64,000 nt of DNA from Cristatella mucedo (taxonomy: Eukaryota > Bryozoa > Phylactolaemata > Cristatellidae): contig WPIO01000053.1 of assembly GCA_009760855.2 (NCBI GenBank), positions 548,501 to 612,500 of the forward strand. The letters are read 5' to 3'. Of the stretch, positions 10,446 through 21,285 are shown in pieces. The position numbers were made by a program, and so were the translations under genes. Below the pieces are notes generated by a model. It searched no databases. It was not told the origin of the DNA and saw nothing but the letters and a program-made list of their open reading frames with translations. Numbering within the stretch: position 1 is the stretch's first letter; the number at the start of each line of letters is the position of its first letter.

Positions 10446-11579
10446 GGCAAAGAGCCGAGAGTAACTGCGATCATTGACGGGGGCCTAGATTCAGGCGAGG
10501 CCTGACTAAATTCCAAAGACTTTCTTTCTCGTCGTCTTTGCTCTCGTCTCTGCTCACATCGAGTCTTCCAATTATTATTAAAAAATTAAGCCTGCGGATG
10601 CAAAATTCATTACAGTACTCTCCGAGTATTGATTGTATCGGGTTAGTTTTGGAAGTTAGTTACTGCTGTTTAGATACTGTTGAACTGAGTTTGAAACGGG
10701 TCTGAAGGCCCTAAGGACTATAATCCAGGGCAGATTGTGTACACCAGTATTCTAACCAGGCCAAATTGAACCAAATACGACCGGATGCACAAAGTTTTTG
10801 AGTGGTGAGCGTGCGCCAAGCGATTCGCTAATCGCCCACTCAACCGAACTTGCTTTCTGTGCTGTTATTTAATCCGGCAACCATCATTGACAACTACTCC
10901 GATTAGCCGAAAATTTGGCTGCAGAAGGACAGCCCTTTCCTAAGCCGGAGCCACTAGCGAAGGTGCAGCCCACTTAAAATAAGCTGCTATGATCAGCAGC
11001 CTCCTGCAGATCTATAGGTCGACAGAGTGGTTAGCTGTGTTCTTTTTAGGCCTCCGGTGTGGGAGAGGCACCGCCGGTGATGCCGGCTGCGGCCTGCGAT
11101 TCGACAGTGGCGAGGCTCAATCCGAGGCTCTGGGCTCCGACCTGGGAATGAGCTACGCTAAGAACCGAAGGGAGTGAACGCGCGTACAAGCGGATACATT
11201 GGAGAGACGCTTCGGCCCACACGCGGACTCGAGCCAAAAAGGAGCCGCTAGAAGACACCCCCGATAATGGAATTTTAATGGCGAGGCAGTTAAAGCAAAT
11301 AGAATAAATGGATCTAAGTGAATGCAACAATCGAGGCAATTCGAAATCGCCCGGAGCAGGAGGACGCAGCTAAAGCTGCGGATGTGAAACTCGGCTCGCC
11401 AGCAGGTCATCCGGTTCAGCACGTTGCCGCAGCGTCTGCCACGATACAACTGGACAATGCCTCGGCAAACCTCGCTAGAAAGCAAAATCCTTCCGCGACT
11501 CTGGCTCAAGGCAGCAGTTGAATGTCGGCTCGTTCCAGGCAGACTAAGCTGCTCGTAGGGAACTCGTTTTCTTTGATAT
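10446..11579. other. No recognisable gene
   Basis: Short open frames on both strands only, with no conserved motif, no microsatellite and no shared repeat noticed. Confidence 0.35.
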
Positions 11580-11668
11580 TCTTGTGCCGAGAAAGTGCCT
11601 AGAAAGAGATCAAGTTCTCTGAGATCTCTATACAAACGTATAGAAGTTAGTGTTATTATTATTTTTGT
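11580..11668 (+). mobile_element. LINE/SINE-type 3' tail fragment
   Basis: GAAAGTGCCTAGAAAGAGAT, CAAGTTCTCTGAGATCTCTA and TACAAACGTA followed by an ATT-rich end form the 3' hairpin tail of the LINE/SINE family. No upstream body is left, so the parent cannot be decided. Confidence 0.55.
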
Positions 11669-11957
11669 TTTGACATGCTTGACACCATGCACGTCACCAA
11701 CCCCATGGATATTGATTTTCTTGCAGTGAGTCGTAACTCGCCTGGATAGAGATTAAGTTCTGCTAGAAGATAAATAATATCCAAGATCTCAGACAGATTG
11801 CATGTGGTTTTCGCTATGGACAGAGGACCTCTCTGCATGCGTCTGCGAAGCTACGCGTCCTGCGAAGGCCGGCAAGTGCATACTTGTCGGCTAGATTAGC
11901 GGCATAGGCGCACCTGATGTCTAAGTGCTACGGCTATCTGCTGGTCACTTTATTACT

Positions 11958-12905
11958 GTTAATAATAATAATAATGTACTTGATAAAGCGCCATCAGAGA
12001 ACTTAAGCTCTTTCTAGGCGCTTTACATTTGCTGCAACGGAAAATGCAATTGAATGGCAAGTAAAATCATGCTTGAAAAACAAACAAAATGAATAACATC
12101 GTTAGGGGTGACATGCACAGGGTCAGCATGCAAATGTGGTTAGTGGCAGCATGCACAGTGTCAGCACGCATAAGCACGTGAATGACGAATCACAGGGACC
12201 CACTAAATGCTGTCTTAAATAGGTGTGTTTTTAGGTTCCTTTTAAATGTGGTCAGGTCAGGGGATGTTCTGACGCAGGTCGGGAGGGAGTTCCAGGCTTT
12301 GGGAGCATACGAACTAAATGCATGGTCTCCAAAGGATTTGAGGTTTGTACGAGGTATTTGTAGACTGTTGGATTCCGATAAGCGGGTGGCACGATGCTTG
12401 GCCTGATGGGGTAGTATGTCGGAGAGATAGGCTGGAGCCATAGAATGAAGGGACCTAAAAATGAGCGACAAAACCTTGAAGTCAATCCGTTGCTTGACTG
12501 GTAGCCAGTGCAGGTCGGCGAGAAGTGGAGTAATGTGGCAACTGCGACGCTCACGACAGACAAGCCTAGCTGCGGAGTTTTGCACCAGCTGCAATCGCCT
12601 GATCGCACATGCTGGTAGGCCAGTAAGCAGTGAGTTGCAGAAGTCGAGACGAGATGTCACGAATGCATGGACCAACTTGGACGTGGTATCTTTATCTAAA
12701 CAAGCCCGAATTTTAGCAATATTATGAAGCTGAAAATAGGCAGATTTGACTGTGGAGCTGATATGGTCGTCTAACGAGAGGTCGCTTTGTAATATGACAC
12801 CTAGATTTCGAGCCGATTCAACAGGAGATATGCTTGTAATGTCAATTTGGAGCATCAGCCTTTCTAATTTCTGAATCACACTGGGTCGGCCCATTACTAG
12901 TAAGT
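11958..12905 (-). mobile_element. L2-type LINE, longest copy: end of RT domain, C-terminal region and 3' UTR
   Basis: The minus strand holds an open frame of 234 codons (12894 down to 12190). It shows GRPSVIQKLE, then ARNLGVILQSDLSLDDHI (post-catalytic RT region), LVHAFVTSRLDFCNSLLTG, LQLVQNSAARLVC, LHWLPVKQRIDFKVL, APAYLSDILP, FGDHAFSSYAPKAWNSL and FKRNLKTHLFKTAFSGSL. This order is typical of L2/CR1-type non-LTR retrotransposons. The stop is followed (toward lower coordinates) by a 3' UTR, the hairpin tail at 11980-12025 and an AAT tail at 11958-11974. Catalytic RT motifs and the endonuclease are absent through 5' truncation near 12905. The intact frame suggests a fairly young insertion. Confidence 0.88.
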
Positions 12906-13049
12906 TTTATCATCGTTTAGTTTATCCAGCTCTAACAGCAATATCCAGCTTAACATCCGACTGAATCCGAATTCAACTTCACCTAATATTTGACAGATTC
13001 AGTGCTAGAAAAGACAATGACGCCTGCAAGTAGCAGCTGCTTCTGAGCA

Positions 13050-13116
13050 TCCGTCAATTGCTTTTCTTTCTCGCTTTCTCTCCTAGCTCGAGCTGTCTCT
13101 TCCCCTCTTCCTTCCT

Positions 13117-13172
<56 letters not shown>

Positions 13173-13745
13173 CTCTCACTCTCTCCTCTTTCTCCGTCTC
13201 TGTCTCTTTTTTCTGTCTCTCTCTCTCTCTCTCTTCCTCCCCTTCTCCCCCTTCCTCCATCTCTGTCTCTGTCTCTGTCTCTGTCTCTATCTCTGTCTCT
13301 GTCTCTCTGTCTCTGTCTCTCTGTCTCTGTCTCTGTCTCTGTCTCTGTCTCTCTGTCTCTCTGTCTCTCTGTCTCTGTCTCTCTGTCTCTGTCTTTGTCT
13401 CTGTCTCTCTGTCTCTGTCTCTCTGTCTCTGTCTCTGTCTCTGTCTCTCTGTCTCTGTCTCTCTGTCTCTGTCTCTCTGTCTCTGTCTCTCTGTCTCTGT
13501 CTCTCTGCCTCTGTCTCTTTGTCTCTCTGTCTTTGTCTCTGTCTCTGTCTCTGTCTCTGTCTCTCTGTCTCTGTCTCTCTGTCTCTGTCTCTCTGCCTCT
13601 GTCTCTTTGTCTCTCTGTCTCTGTCTCTGTCTCTGTCTCTGTCTCTGTCTCTGTCTCTGTCTCTGTCTCTGTCTCTGTCTCTGTCTCTGTCTCTGTCTCT
13701 GTCTCTGTCTCCATCTCTGTCTCCATCTCTGTCTCTGTCTGTCTC
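13050..13745. repeat. Large polypyrimidine microsatellite, (CT)n and (TCTGTC/TCTCTG)n
   Basis: (CT)n at about 13118-13168 leads into almost 490 bases of TCTG/TCTC units (13257-13745) with few interruptions. All long frames here, on both strands (Ser/Leu/Cys repeats or Arg/Glu/Thr/Asp repeats), are translations of the repeat and not genes. Confidence 0.95.
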
Positions 13746-15101
13746 TCTCGCTGTCAATTAACATACTAACTTCAGTATTCAACTGATGGCGCTGGCAGCT
13801 TGTGTGCGCGATAGACTTTTCAGAAAGCGAAGGGGCATCTCGCTCGAAGTATTGGGTGTTGAGCGATGGCCGCCTCACACTCGGGGGAGGGGGAGAGAGA
13901 AATAGCACGCACGGAACAGATACTGGGACAGGAACAGGTACTGGGACTGTTACGTAGTCTTGGCGCCACGCTTCAGTGGACCAGCATTCATCATGGGACC
14001 AGCATTCGCCAGGCTTTCTGACCTCGGATGGCGCAGCCATCGATCCGGACGTAGGCAGCTTGTGTCCTCTCAGCCGCCGCGAGCTCGATGTCAACGGACG
14101 GGACAGGCGGCGGCAGGTGCTAGGAACGCTCTCGCTGAAGCTCCTGCCAAATTCGATTTTAACTACGGTGGAGTGACGTATGGTCGGCAGCGGTGGCGGT
14201 GCAGCGGCTGGGACCGTGAGAGATCGCGACCGAGCGGGATAATTCTGTGGACTGACGGGAGTAACGGATGCAGACTGGGAAAACAGAGCGCGAGACTGAT
14301 ACAAAAATAAACGTATATGCAATTAGGCCGCGGCCGCCGCGTCCCCCTCGCTCCGACAAATGAGATTGGTCGCGCTGCTCTGCAGGGGTCCTCCGCAGCG
14401 GTCCTCCCTAGCCGTCGCGGGTCTGAGGCCTTCGGCCCACAGCGCAGCCTTCGCTGCGCAGCCGCCGCCGCCCTGCGAGACGCGACGCGACGCGACTGCC
14501 CACGAGACGCGACGCGACTGCCCACGAGACGCGACGCGACTGCCGACGAGACGCGACGAGCTCAGTCACCTGATTCTGTCATTCCGTGTTTCTACTCTCA
14601 GAGTTGCTAGCGTGCTAACCTGGGCATCGTCGATGCCGCCCCGAACGAACGCTGCCACAATAGCCTAAACTAGCAGACTGTGTACAGCAAGATTGCTAAG
14701 CTATCGCTTTAAAGGCAAGAGCCCACAATACAAGTGCCTTGGATGAATTTAAGATAATATCATTATTAACAGTGCAACTTTTCCAAACCAGCAGGGTTTC
14801 GCTACGTCCATTGGAGGTGCTGCATCCACAGATGCGTCTCAGCCTCGTCCGTAGTTCTAGTTCCGGTTCCAGACGAAGGTAAGTAATGCGACGCTGATAC
14901 TATCTATGCATGCGCTAGAATCCTGCCATATTGATGCCATGGCTTACTCTTCTCTATTCGATCTGGAGGCTGGAAAGCTATTCAGCTACTCGGCCGATGT
15001 TATAGGATAGCAGCATCAAGTCTTGGCATTGTTAATGAGCTGAATTGCAAATCTTTACTAGCACTAAACGCTAGACAGACTACGGAATGCTACAAAGCAG
15101 A
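13746..15101. other. No gene; GC-rich patch with 22-bp tandem repeat
   Basis: At 14479-14565 the unit CACGAGACGCGACGCGACTG plus two bases is repeated about three times (starts near 14501, 14523 and 14545). Short TACTGGGACAGGAACAGG-like repeats occur near 13920-13950. No conserved protein or RNA gene is seen. Confidence 0.45.
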
Positions 15102-15240
15102 AGTAATAATATTAATTCATTTGTATAGCGCTCTAAGAGAACTGAATCTCTATTCAGGTGCTTCAAATGTGCCTCGGGGCTCGAGCCCACGACCTTGGCC
15201 AGATATTGGTCAGGGCGAGCACCTTAAGGAATGGCTGGAG
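15102..15240 (-). mobile_element. SINE I copy
   Basis: Read on the minus strand: a degenerate tRNA-like box A (TTAAGGTGCTCGCCC), box B GGTCGTGGGCTCGAGCCC, then GCACCTGAATAGAGATTCAG, TTCTCTTAGAGCGCTATACA and AATGAATTAAT. This is the SINE I structure: a tRNA-related head joined to the LINE-like hairpin tail. Confidence 0.75.
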
Positions 15241-15401
15241 ACTACAGGTACGACGGTATAGCACACCGCCGTTCAAGGTGGCTCCTAATGGTCTTTGCAG
15301 TACTAGTGCATAGAGCGGATATGATTTTGCAGATTATCATACAATTACCCGCATCGCTAGGATGCGGTTTATTGATCTGAATTAAATAAGGTTGATTAGT
15401 A

Positions 15402-15835
15402 ATTATAATAATAATACATTTGACATAGCCCCCTCAGGGAACTCAATCTCTTTCTAGGCACTTTACATTTGCTGCAAAGGAAGCCCGATCGAATGGTTAG
15501 TGGTAGCATGCTCAATAAATAACAATGATAGTATGGTTAGGAGCCACTAACCACATTTGCATGCTGACCCTGTGCATGTCACCCCTAAGCATGTTATTCA
15601 TTTTGTTTATCAAGCATGCTTTTACTCACCATTCAATTGCATTTCCCTGTGCAGCAAATGTAAAGCGCCTAGAGAGAGATTAAGTTCTCTGAGGGCGCTT
15701 TATCAAGTGCAATATTATTATTATCAGGAGTGACATGCATAGGGTTAGCACGCAAGTATGGCTAGTGGCAGCATGCACAGTGTCAGCACGCATAAGCATA
15801 TAAAGGACGAATCGCAGCGACCCACTATATGCTGT
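15402..15835 (-). mobile_element. Older L2-type LINE 3' end, split by a second insertion
   Basis: The minus-strand L2 3' UTR runs from the AAT tail (15402) through GCATGCTACCACTAACCATT to 15543. After a plus-strand L2 insertion (15544-15725) it continues at 15726 (AGGAGTGACATGCATAGGGT) to about 15835 (GACCCACTATATGCTGTGAT). The two halves line up with the continuous copy at 11958-12210, which shows they were once joined. Confidence 0.75.
15544..15725 (+). mobile_element. Younger L2-type LINE 3' end nested in the older copy
   Basis: CCACTAACCACATTTGCATG, AAATGTAAAGCGCCTAGAGA, TTCTCTGAGGGCGCTTTATC and an ATT tail form a 5'-truncated plus-strand L2 end. It is flanked on both sides by AGGAG (15539-15543 and 15726-15730), a candidate 5-bp target site duplication. 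Confidence 0.75.
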
Positions 15836-16639
15836 GATAAACAAATGCTGCGATAAGTAGATGATTAATTGTGAACCCCGATCTATTATAAGCTTATCTT
15901 CCTTAACTAGATCTTGCATCTCAGCTTGTTTTCCGAGGACTTGCGACTCCACCTTCGACTGCTCCGGCGAGTGCTGATATTTTGCATTTATCATTGAATG
16001 ATTGACAGGCTGTACCTCCTTCATATTAGTGGCCTAGACTGACAGTGGACAGGAAGGCGAACTCTTGGAAGGTGATACAAATGTCTTGTGTCATTATTAT
16101 TTGTATTGCCATCACTAGCTTCCTCGACTTTCCTCGGGACTTAGAAATGCAACTCTCACTTCTCTTTGTTCGGCGAGGTCCTACGAGATAGATAGATAGA
16201 TAAGATAGAGAGTAGATAAGGAATTAAGTCTGGACGGCTGGCTGCATCGTGTTCGTAGCATTTTGTGACTGGATCGCCGGATAACTGCTGAGGAGTTGTG
16301 ACCTTTAACCTTTCGCTAGTCTCATCGCACATGAATATAATGGTAGGAATTAGAAGCGTTGTTTTCACTGTCGGCGAATACAGCAGGCACGCTGCTCCAG
16401 GAATTTGGAGCGCGCTAGCTGAATTGGCTCAGAAGCGGCAGAGTGACTCGTGGACTAAATAACTTCGTAACCTCAAACACACCTTACGAAGCAAATAGTA
16501 AGTGAGAAGCACATGAATCAGGGGATACTACAAGAAGTGAATAATAATGCGTAATGATAATAATAATTAAGAATAATATTACTAATAGCTACTCTTCTGC
16601 TGCCGACTATGGCTCATCTTTTTCAGCGGTCCTGAGCTG
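15836..16639. other. No recognisable gene
   Basis: AT-richer sequence with a short GATA run near 16190-16205 and an AAT-rich stretch at 16540-16580. Open frames are short and unlike known proteins. Confidence 0.35.
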
Positions 16640-16850
16640 CTACTTCTATGCTACTCACTACCTCAACTGCTCTCCCAACTCTGCTATGCTTCCCACTTTC
16701 TCTTTGTTGCGTGAGATGAAGTCTGTTGGCTACCGAATGCGTACCGAAAGCCGCTTAGGCTGTGAGTGTGCTATACACAACTCTCCTGCGTAACACCCAC
16801 ATAATGTTTATGACTTTGAGGAGTTACAGACGGAGATACATTACACAACA
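16640..16850 (+). repeat. Interspersed repeat family C, copy 2 (best preserved)
   Basis: It contains GTGAGATGAAGTCTGTTGGC, TACCGAATGCGTACCGAAAG, CCGCTTAGGCTGTGAGTGTG, CAACTCTCCTGCGTAACACC and TGAGGAGTTACAGACGGAG, and ends ATACATTACA. It is collinear with 225-445 and, in reverse, with 24345-24485, 46795-46915 and 60698-60800. There is no open frame, inverted terminal repeat or poly-A tail. Confidence 0.65.
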
Positions 16851-16924
16851 TAACACCTGCATTCCAATGAAAGCCCAGATTGACCTTGCCAAATGGACCG
16901 TCTACGGAGAGAGAGAGAACAATA

Positions 16925-17031
<107 letters not shown>

Positions 17032-17151
17032 ATACATTGGGGGAATGAGAAAATGTTAAATTAATACAGTAATATGCATATATTTTGCTATTCAGACGCT
17101 CACTTGAGGACAGTTGCCCGTCGACGATCTGTCTGACTGAGAAACAATAAA

Positions 17152-17275
17152 GAGCAGTGTAGTTCGAGCTCAGAGCAGCGAAGTGCCAGCTCGGAGTAGT
17201 GCAAAGCCAGCTCATAGCAGTGCGGTTCGAGCTCAGAGAAGCGAAGTGACAGCTCGGAGCAGCACAGTGCGTGCG
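17152..17275. repeat. Imperfect ~21-bp / 62-bp higher-order tandem repeat
   Basis: Units such as GTTCGAGCTCAGAGCAGCGA, GTGCCAGCTCGGAGTAGTGC and AGCCAGCTCATAGCAGTGCG alternate. The three-unit block starting at 17162 recurs at 17224, giving a 62-bp higher-order period. Function is unknown. Confidence 0.65.
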
Positions 17276-17424
17276 AAGTGCGAGTGCTGCTTCCCAAGCA
17301 ACAAGATGGCGCTCACGGTGGACTTGGTATTATTTAGCAGAGCTAGGTACAATACTCCTCCCCATGTCAGCATTCCTGCGAAGGTCCAAGTGCACTGGCC
17401 TGAGTGTTTTGTGAATTGACTAGT

Positions 17425-17605
17425 TCTGTAATGGATTACTTGGTAAGGCGGTGGCTTTTCACGACCTTGGCATCGAGGTCGTGGGTTCGAATCCTGCGGT
17501 GGGCGATCCTTTATCGCCACTGCAAGCGGTGGCGATAGCCGTAAAGGCTCTTCTGTCGCTATACAAAAAGAGGCTGTTAAAGCAGCTAGTATTTTATTTA
17601 GTTCA
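17425..17605 (+). mobile_element. SINE II copy with clear tRNA-like head
   Basis: Box-A-like TTACTTGGTAAGGCGGTGGC, then box B GGTTCGAATCC (17484-17494) in TCGTGGGTTCGAATCCTGCG. A GC-rich imperfect hairpin follows (TCGCCACTGCAAGCGGTGGC), then GGCTCTTCTGTCGCTATACA and AAAAGAGGCTGTTAAAGCAG. The tail differs from SINE I and L2. It is not a functional tRNA gene, because the acceptor stem does not close. Confidence 0.75.
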
Positions 17606-18184
17606 TAAATTTGACTTGTACTTAGTTAAGAGGCTTGCATAATTGTTGTAAGAGTATACTTGGTCTGTCATTACTCGTTCTAGTTTCGTCGAAAAAAATG
17701 GGCAATACATGACCAACGGGTAACGCAGCTGATGCCGAAACGGCTAGGCAGAACGGAGCTTCCAACCATTGTGCAACAGTGCAATATGAGTGGAGAGCAA
17801 GTATGTCTTTATTCATCATTGTGGCGACCGCTATCAGCCCATGTGTGTAACTATACCGGTGCGTAAACTTCGCGATCGGCGTATCTCAGCGACCCTCTCA
17901 GCCATTGCTCGATTTGTTCGTTTCAATAGAAATTACATAGACATTCATTAGGCAATAAATGGCCGGAGCCTCGGTCTCGATCAGCGGCCGTCGGTTCAAC
18001 TCTTGATTTCGCCGCTGCTTATTCTTTCTGTCTGGTGCGAAGTTTTAGCGATTACACGTTCGCAGTCTCGGTGAGAAGAAGCACACAGAGTAAAGCTAAC
18101 GAAGGCGTAACAAGTACCGCCAGGAAGAGGCGGGTTTTTATTCTTTAAAAATCAAATTCACAAATGTCATGACGATGGAATTCT
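17606..18184. other. No recognisable gene
   Basis: Short open frames only, with no shared repeat or microsatellite noticed. Confidence 0.35.
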
Positions 18185-18360
18185 AGGTTAGGTGGTTATT
18201 TTTCACGACTTCGGCTCCGAAGTCGTGCGCTCGAATTCTGCAGCGGGCAATCCTATGTTGCCAGTGCAAGTGGCGGCAATAATAATGTACTTGATAAATG
18301 GCAATAGCCGCGTAGGCTCTTCTGTCACCATACAAAAGAGGCTTTTAAATCAGCTAGAAT
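18185..18360 (+). mobile_element. SINE II copy carrying a 19-bp L2 3'-end insertion
   Basis: The SINE II order is present: TTTTTCACGACTTCGGCTCC, a box-B-like GCTCGAATTC, TGCCAGTGCAAGTGGCGGCA, AGGCTCTTCTGTCACCATAC and AAAAGAGGCTTTTAAATCAG. At 18281-18299 the body is interrupted by AATAATGTACTTGATAAAT, the reverse complement of the extreme 3' end of the L2 family. It is flanked by GGCAAT on both sides (18275-18280 and 18300-18305). Confidence 0.7.
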
Positions 18361-18599
18361 GACGTTGGTCTAAAGCAAGTTCCATGCTTTGGGACCTGTA
18401 GACGCGGTCTCCTAAGGTTGATCGGAGGCAAGCTATAGTGACTGGAGGTCGGAAGAGCGCTTGGCACGACGCAAAGCCTGAGTAGAAAGCATTTCGGATA
18501 AAGATAACAAGAAACTGTAATAACCGTATATAAAAAGTAATTATTCAATGTGTGTACATATAACACGTAAACATAACTAGATACGATCTCTTAGCTTGC

Positions 18600-19773
18600 G
18601 GTCGTGGGCCGACCGAGAGATCAAAGATGTCGACGCTCAAGAAGCGCACCCTTGACCTTTTACCTCCTCTGTCGCGCCTCGGGCTGAGCCGGAGAGAGGA
18701 GACGAGCGCGAACCACGGAGCAGCTCTGCGCGAACCGCCTCTGTCGCGCCTCGGGCTGAGCCGGAGAGAGGAGACGAGCGCGAACCACGGAGCAGCTCTG
18801 CGCGAGTTCGCGCTCCGCCGCCCCGCCCAAGTTCTTTCTCACCGCGTGCGCGCCACGCCACGCCCCCCCCGCGTTCCCGCCGCATGTCCGCTGCCTCTGA
18901 CCCCTTCCTTAGGACCGCGTACCCCGCGGCGGCGTGTCTCTGCAATCGACGCTTCCGGCGCGCGACAGCGCTGGCGGTGCGCTGTTACGGCCTGCCTATG
19001 CAGCGGCCATCGCTTCGGTTCCCGCTGCCGCCGCCGCTCTCGCTCCAGGTCCCCGAAGTCGGCAGCTCGATTGACCACGTCTCAATGGCTACGAGCACCG
19101 CGTAGCTTAGCTCGCTCTGAGCACAGTGCAGGCTAGCGGCGCTCTCTTCGGCGATGGCCACGACGGCCTCGGCGGCCCTGACACGGCGGCCATGACCGGC
19201 GCCAGCTGCGGGCGCCCGGCGGCGCTGCGCCGGCGAAGCCCAAACGCGGCCGCGCCCGGCGGCGCTGCGCCGGCGAAGCCCAAACGCGGCCGCGCCACGC
19301 CCGCGAACCGCGGCCGCCGCTCGGCGTAAACACGGCATCTAAACGGGCGGCTTCTCGTTGGGCGGCGTTGTCAACAAGCTGTGGTGCAACTTGACGATCT
19401 GCCCAAGCGTCAGTCAGCCGTCTGGAATCCGGAATCTCTCCACTCTCTCGCCCATAGCCTATCTTTCGATCTGCGCAGCGGTGCGCGCGACCTCCGCGCG
19501 GCGGCGGCGGCGGCGGCGGATGGCGCAGAGCGTCCGCCGCCGCCGCCGCGAGGAGCTGCCGAACGTACCGCCTCGCGAATGGGGCGGCGACGGCTAAGCT
19601 CGCTCGAGAGAAAGCGAGAGAGCGCGAGAGCGCGAGACGCGGCGACAGCGAGCAGACAGCGCTCGTGGCCTCCCACTTCGTCTGCATGCTACGACGGGAC
19701 GCTCAGCACGCCTGCGCGTCTGCCTTCGCGCCCGAGATAGAACCGACACACGAACGGGCGCTGTCGCGGTCAT
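18600..19773. other. GC-rich block with two tandem duplications
   Basis: A 72-bp unit is duplicated in tandem at 18666-18806 (CCTCTGTCGCGCCTCGGGCT...), and a 40-bp unit at 19214-19297 (GGCGCTGCGCCGGCGAAGCC...). Long overlapping Arg/Ala/Pro-rich frames on both strands are explained by composition. The 72-bp unit is a multiple of three and keeps a frame open, but no domain is recognised. Confidence 0.5.
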
Positions 19774-19915
19774 CCTCGCTGGTTTCGCCCAGCGGTTAAG
19801 GTGCTCGCCCAATCAAGGTCTGGCCGAGGTCGTGGGCTCGGGCCCCATTGGCATATTCGCAACGCCTGAATAGAGATTAGGTTCTCTTAAGGCGCACAAA
19901 TGAATTATATACATA
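19774..19915 (+). mobile_element. SINE I copy
   Basis: CTCGCTGGTTTCGCCCAGCG and GTTAAGGTGCTCGCCC form a tRNA-like head with box A. Box B is GGTCGTGGGCTCGGGCCCC. The tail is CGCCTGAATAGAGATTAGGT, TCTCTTAAGGCGCACAAATG and AATTATA, which runs directly into a TA/TG microsatellite. This is one of the cleanest full-length copies. Confidence 0.85.
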
Positions 19916-19917
19916 CG

Positions 19918-20001
<84 letters not shown>

Positions 20002-20034
20002 ATATATATGTGTGCATGTATGTATGTGTGTACA
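19916..20034. repeat. (TA)n-(TG)n compound microsatellite
   Basis: (TA)n to 19970, (TG)n at about 19971-19994, then mixed TA/TGTA to about 20034. It grows from the 3' end of the SINE I copy just upstream, so the SINE tail probably seeded it. Confidence 0.9.
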
Positions 20035-20704
20035 TATCCTGAAACGTCGCCAATAAAAATGGGACGCTTTGCAGCGGCGGCAGCGCCACCTCGCTCGACT
20101 TCGCAGCTTGACGAGGCGTTAGATCGACGCTCTCGATTGATGCGCGACTCGCTGTGAGGTAACGACTCGCTCGAATCCGTCGGAAAATGCTCCTGAAGTG
20201 CATGGCAATGGATAGAGTAAATATGTGCAGAGCAAGAAAACGTCTAGATTGACAAATGCTTTTCTTCTGCCATCGGTAAAGTCCAGCATTGGACCTTTAC
20301 GCAGAGACGCTAGAGCACACTCGCCGCCCGGCTGAGAAAGACCCGACCCGGGCTGCGCGGCCGCTCCGCCGCAACGCCGCCGACGCGCCACCACGTTCGG
20401 CTAGTTTGGCATCAGTGACCTTGGCCTTCGCCCTAACCGCTGATTACTGCTGACTCTTGGTCCTCTCATTCCGCTCCCGCACAGTAGGCAACGCGCCAGA
20501 GCTTCTCCAATCCCGCTCCGCCGCCGCCGCCGCCGCCCGGCCGCGTCGCGGGCCGAGCGGCGGCCTGGCGGAGGCGTGAGCGACGGGGCCGCAGCTGCTG
20601 CTGCCCGTCGTCGAGAGACCCGTCAGGGCCCTCACCGCTAATGAAGTGTCAACAGACTGAAAAAATAAGCCGCATAGCCACTCGCTCGAGCGGCCGCTGC
20701 CTCA

Positions 20705-20757
<53 letters not shown>

Positions 20758-21215
20758 ATCGCCCAGCCGATGGGCGCGCGATGCGGCCGATTGGCGCGAG
20801 CCGACGCGCGGCTGGCGGCGGTGGCGGAGGCAGCCGTAGACGCGGCGGCGCACCTGCCGTCGTCGCCTGGCCGCCGCTCGCGGACGCGACGCGCCGCGAG
20901 AGGCGGCGGTGACGAGCGCCGCCAAGAGACGCCTAGAGCGCCGCCCAGCGACGCGTCCTCACGTGCTCACTCCCGCCCTTTCCGCCTCGTTCGCGTGCGA
21001 GAGCGCGCGAGCAGGGCAGTGCGCTCGCTCGCTCGCCAGCCGCCCTAAGCTTTATGGCTTTTATGGATTACGCTCGCCTCGGAACAAAAGTATACGCGCG
21101 CCGCGAAGGCCGCATTGAGGACGTGTTTGTAGAACTCGAAGCCACCCGAGCAGCTGCTAAGGACGGACGAATCGATGTTCCCGTCGTGTTCACTCCGCGC
21201 CCGATCCGCGCGTTA

Positions 21216-21285
<70 letters not shown>

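Noticed and set aside
13058-14322. Long open frames (up to 384 codons) of Arg/Glu/Thr/Asp or Ser/Leu/Cys/Val on both strands
   Set aside because: They are six-frame translations of a TCTGTC/CT microsatellite. Both strands are open at once and no codon pattern of a real protein is visible.
14479-14565. 22-bp tandem repeat as a protein-coding repeat
   Set aside because: 22 is not a multiple of three, so no frame can keep a constant repeat unit.
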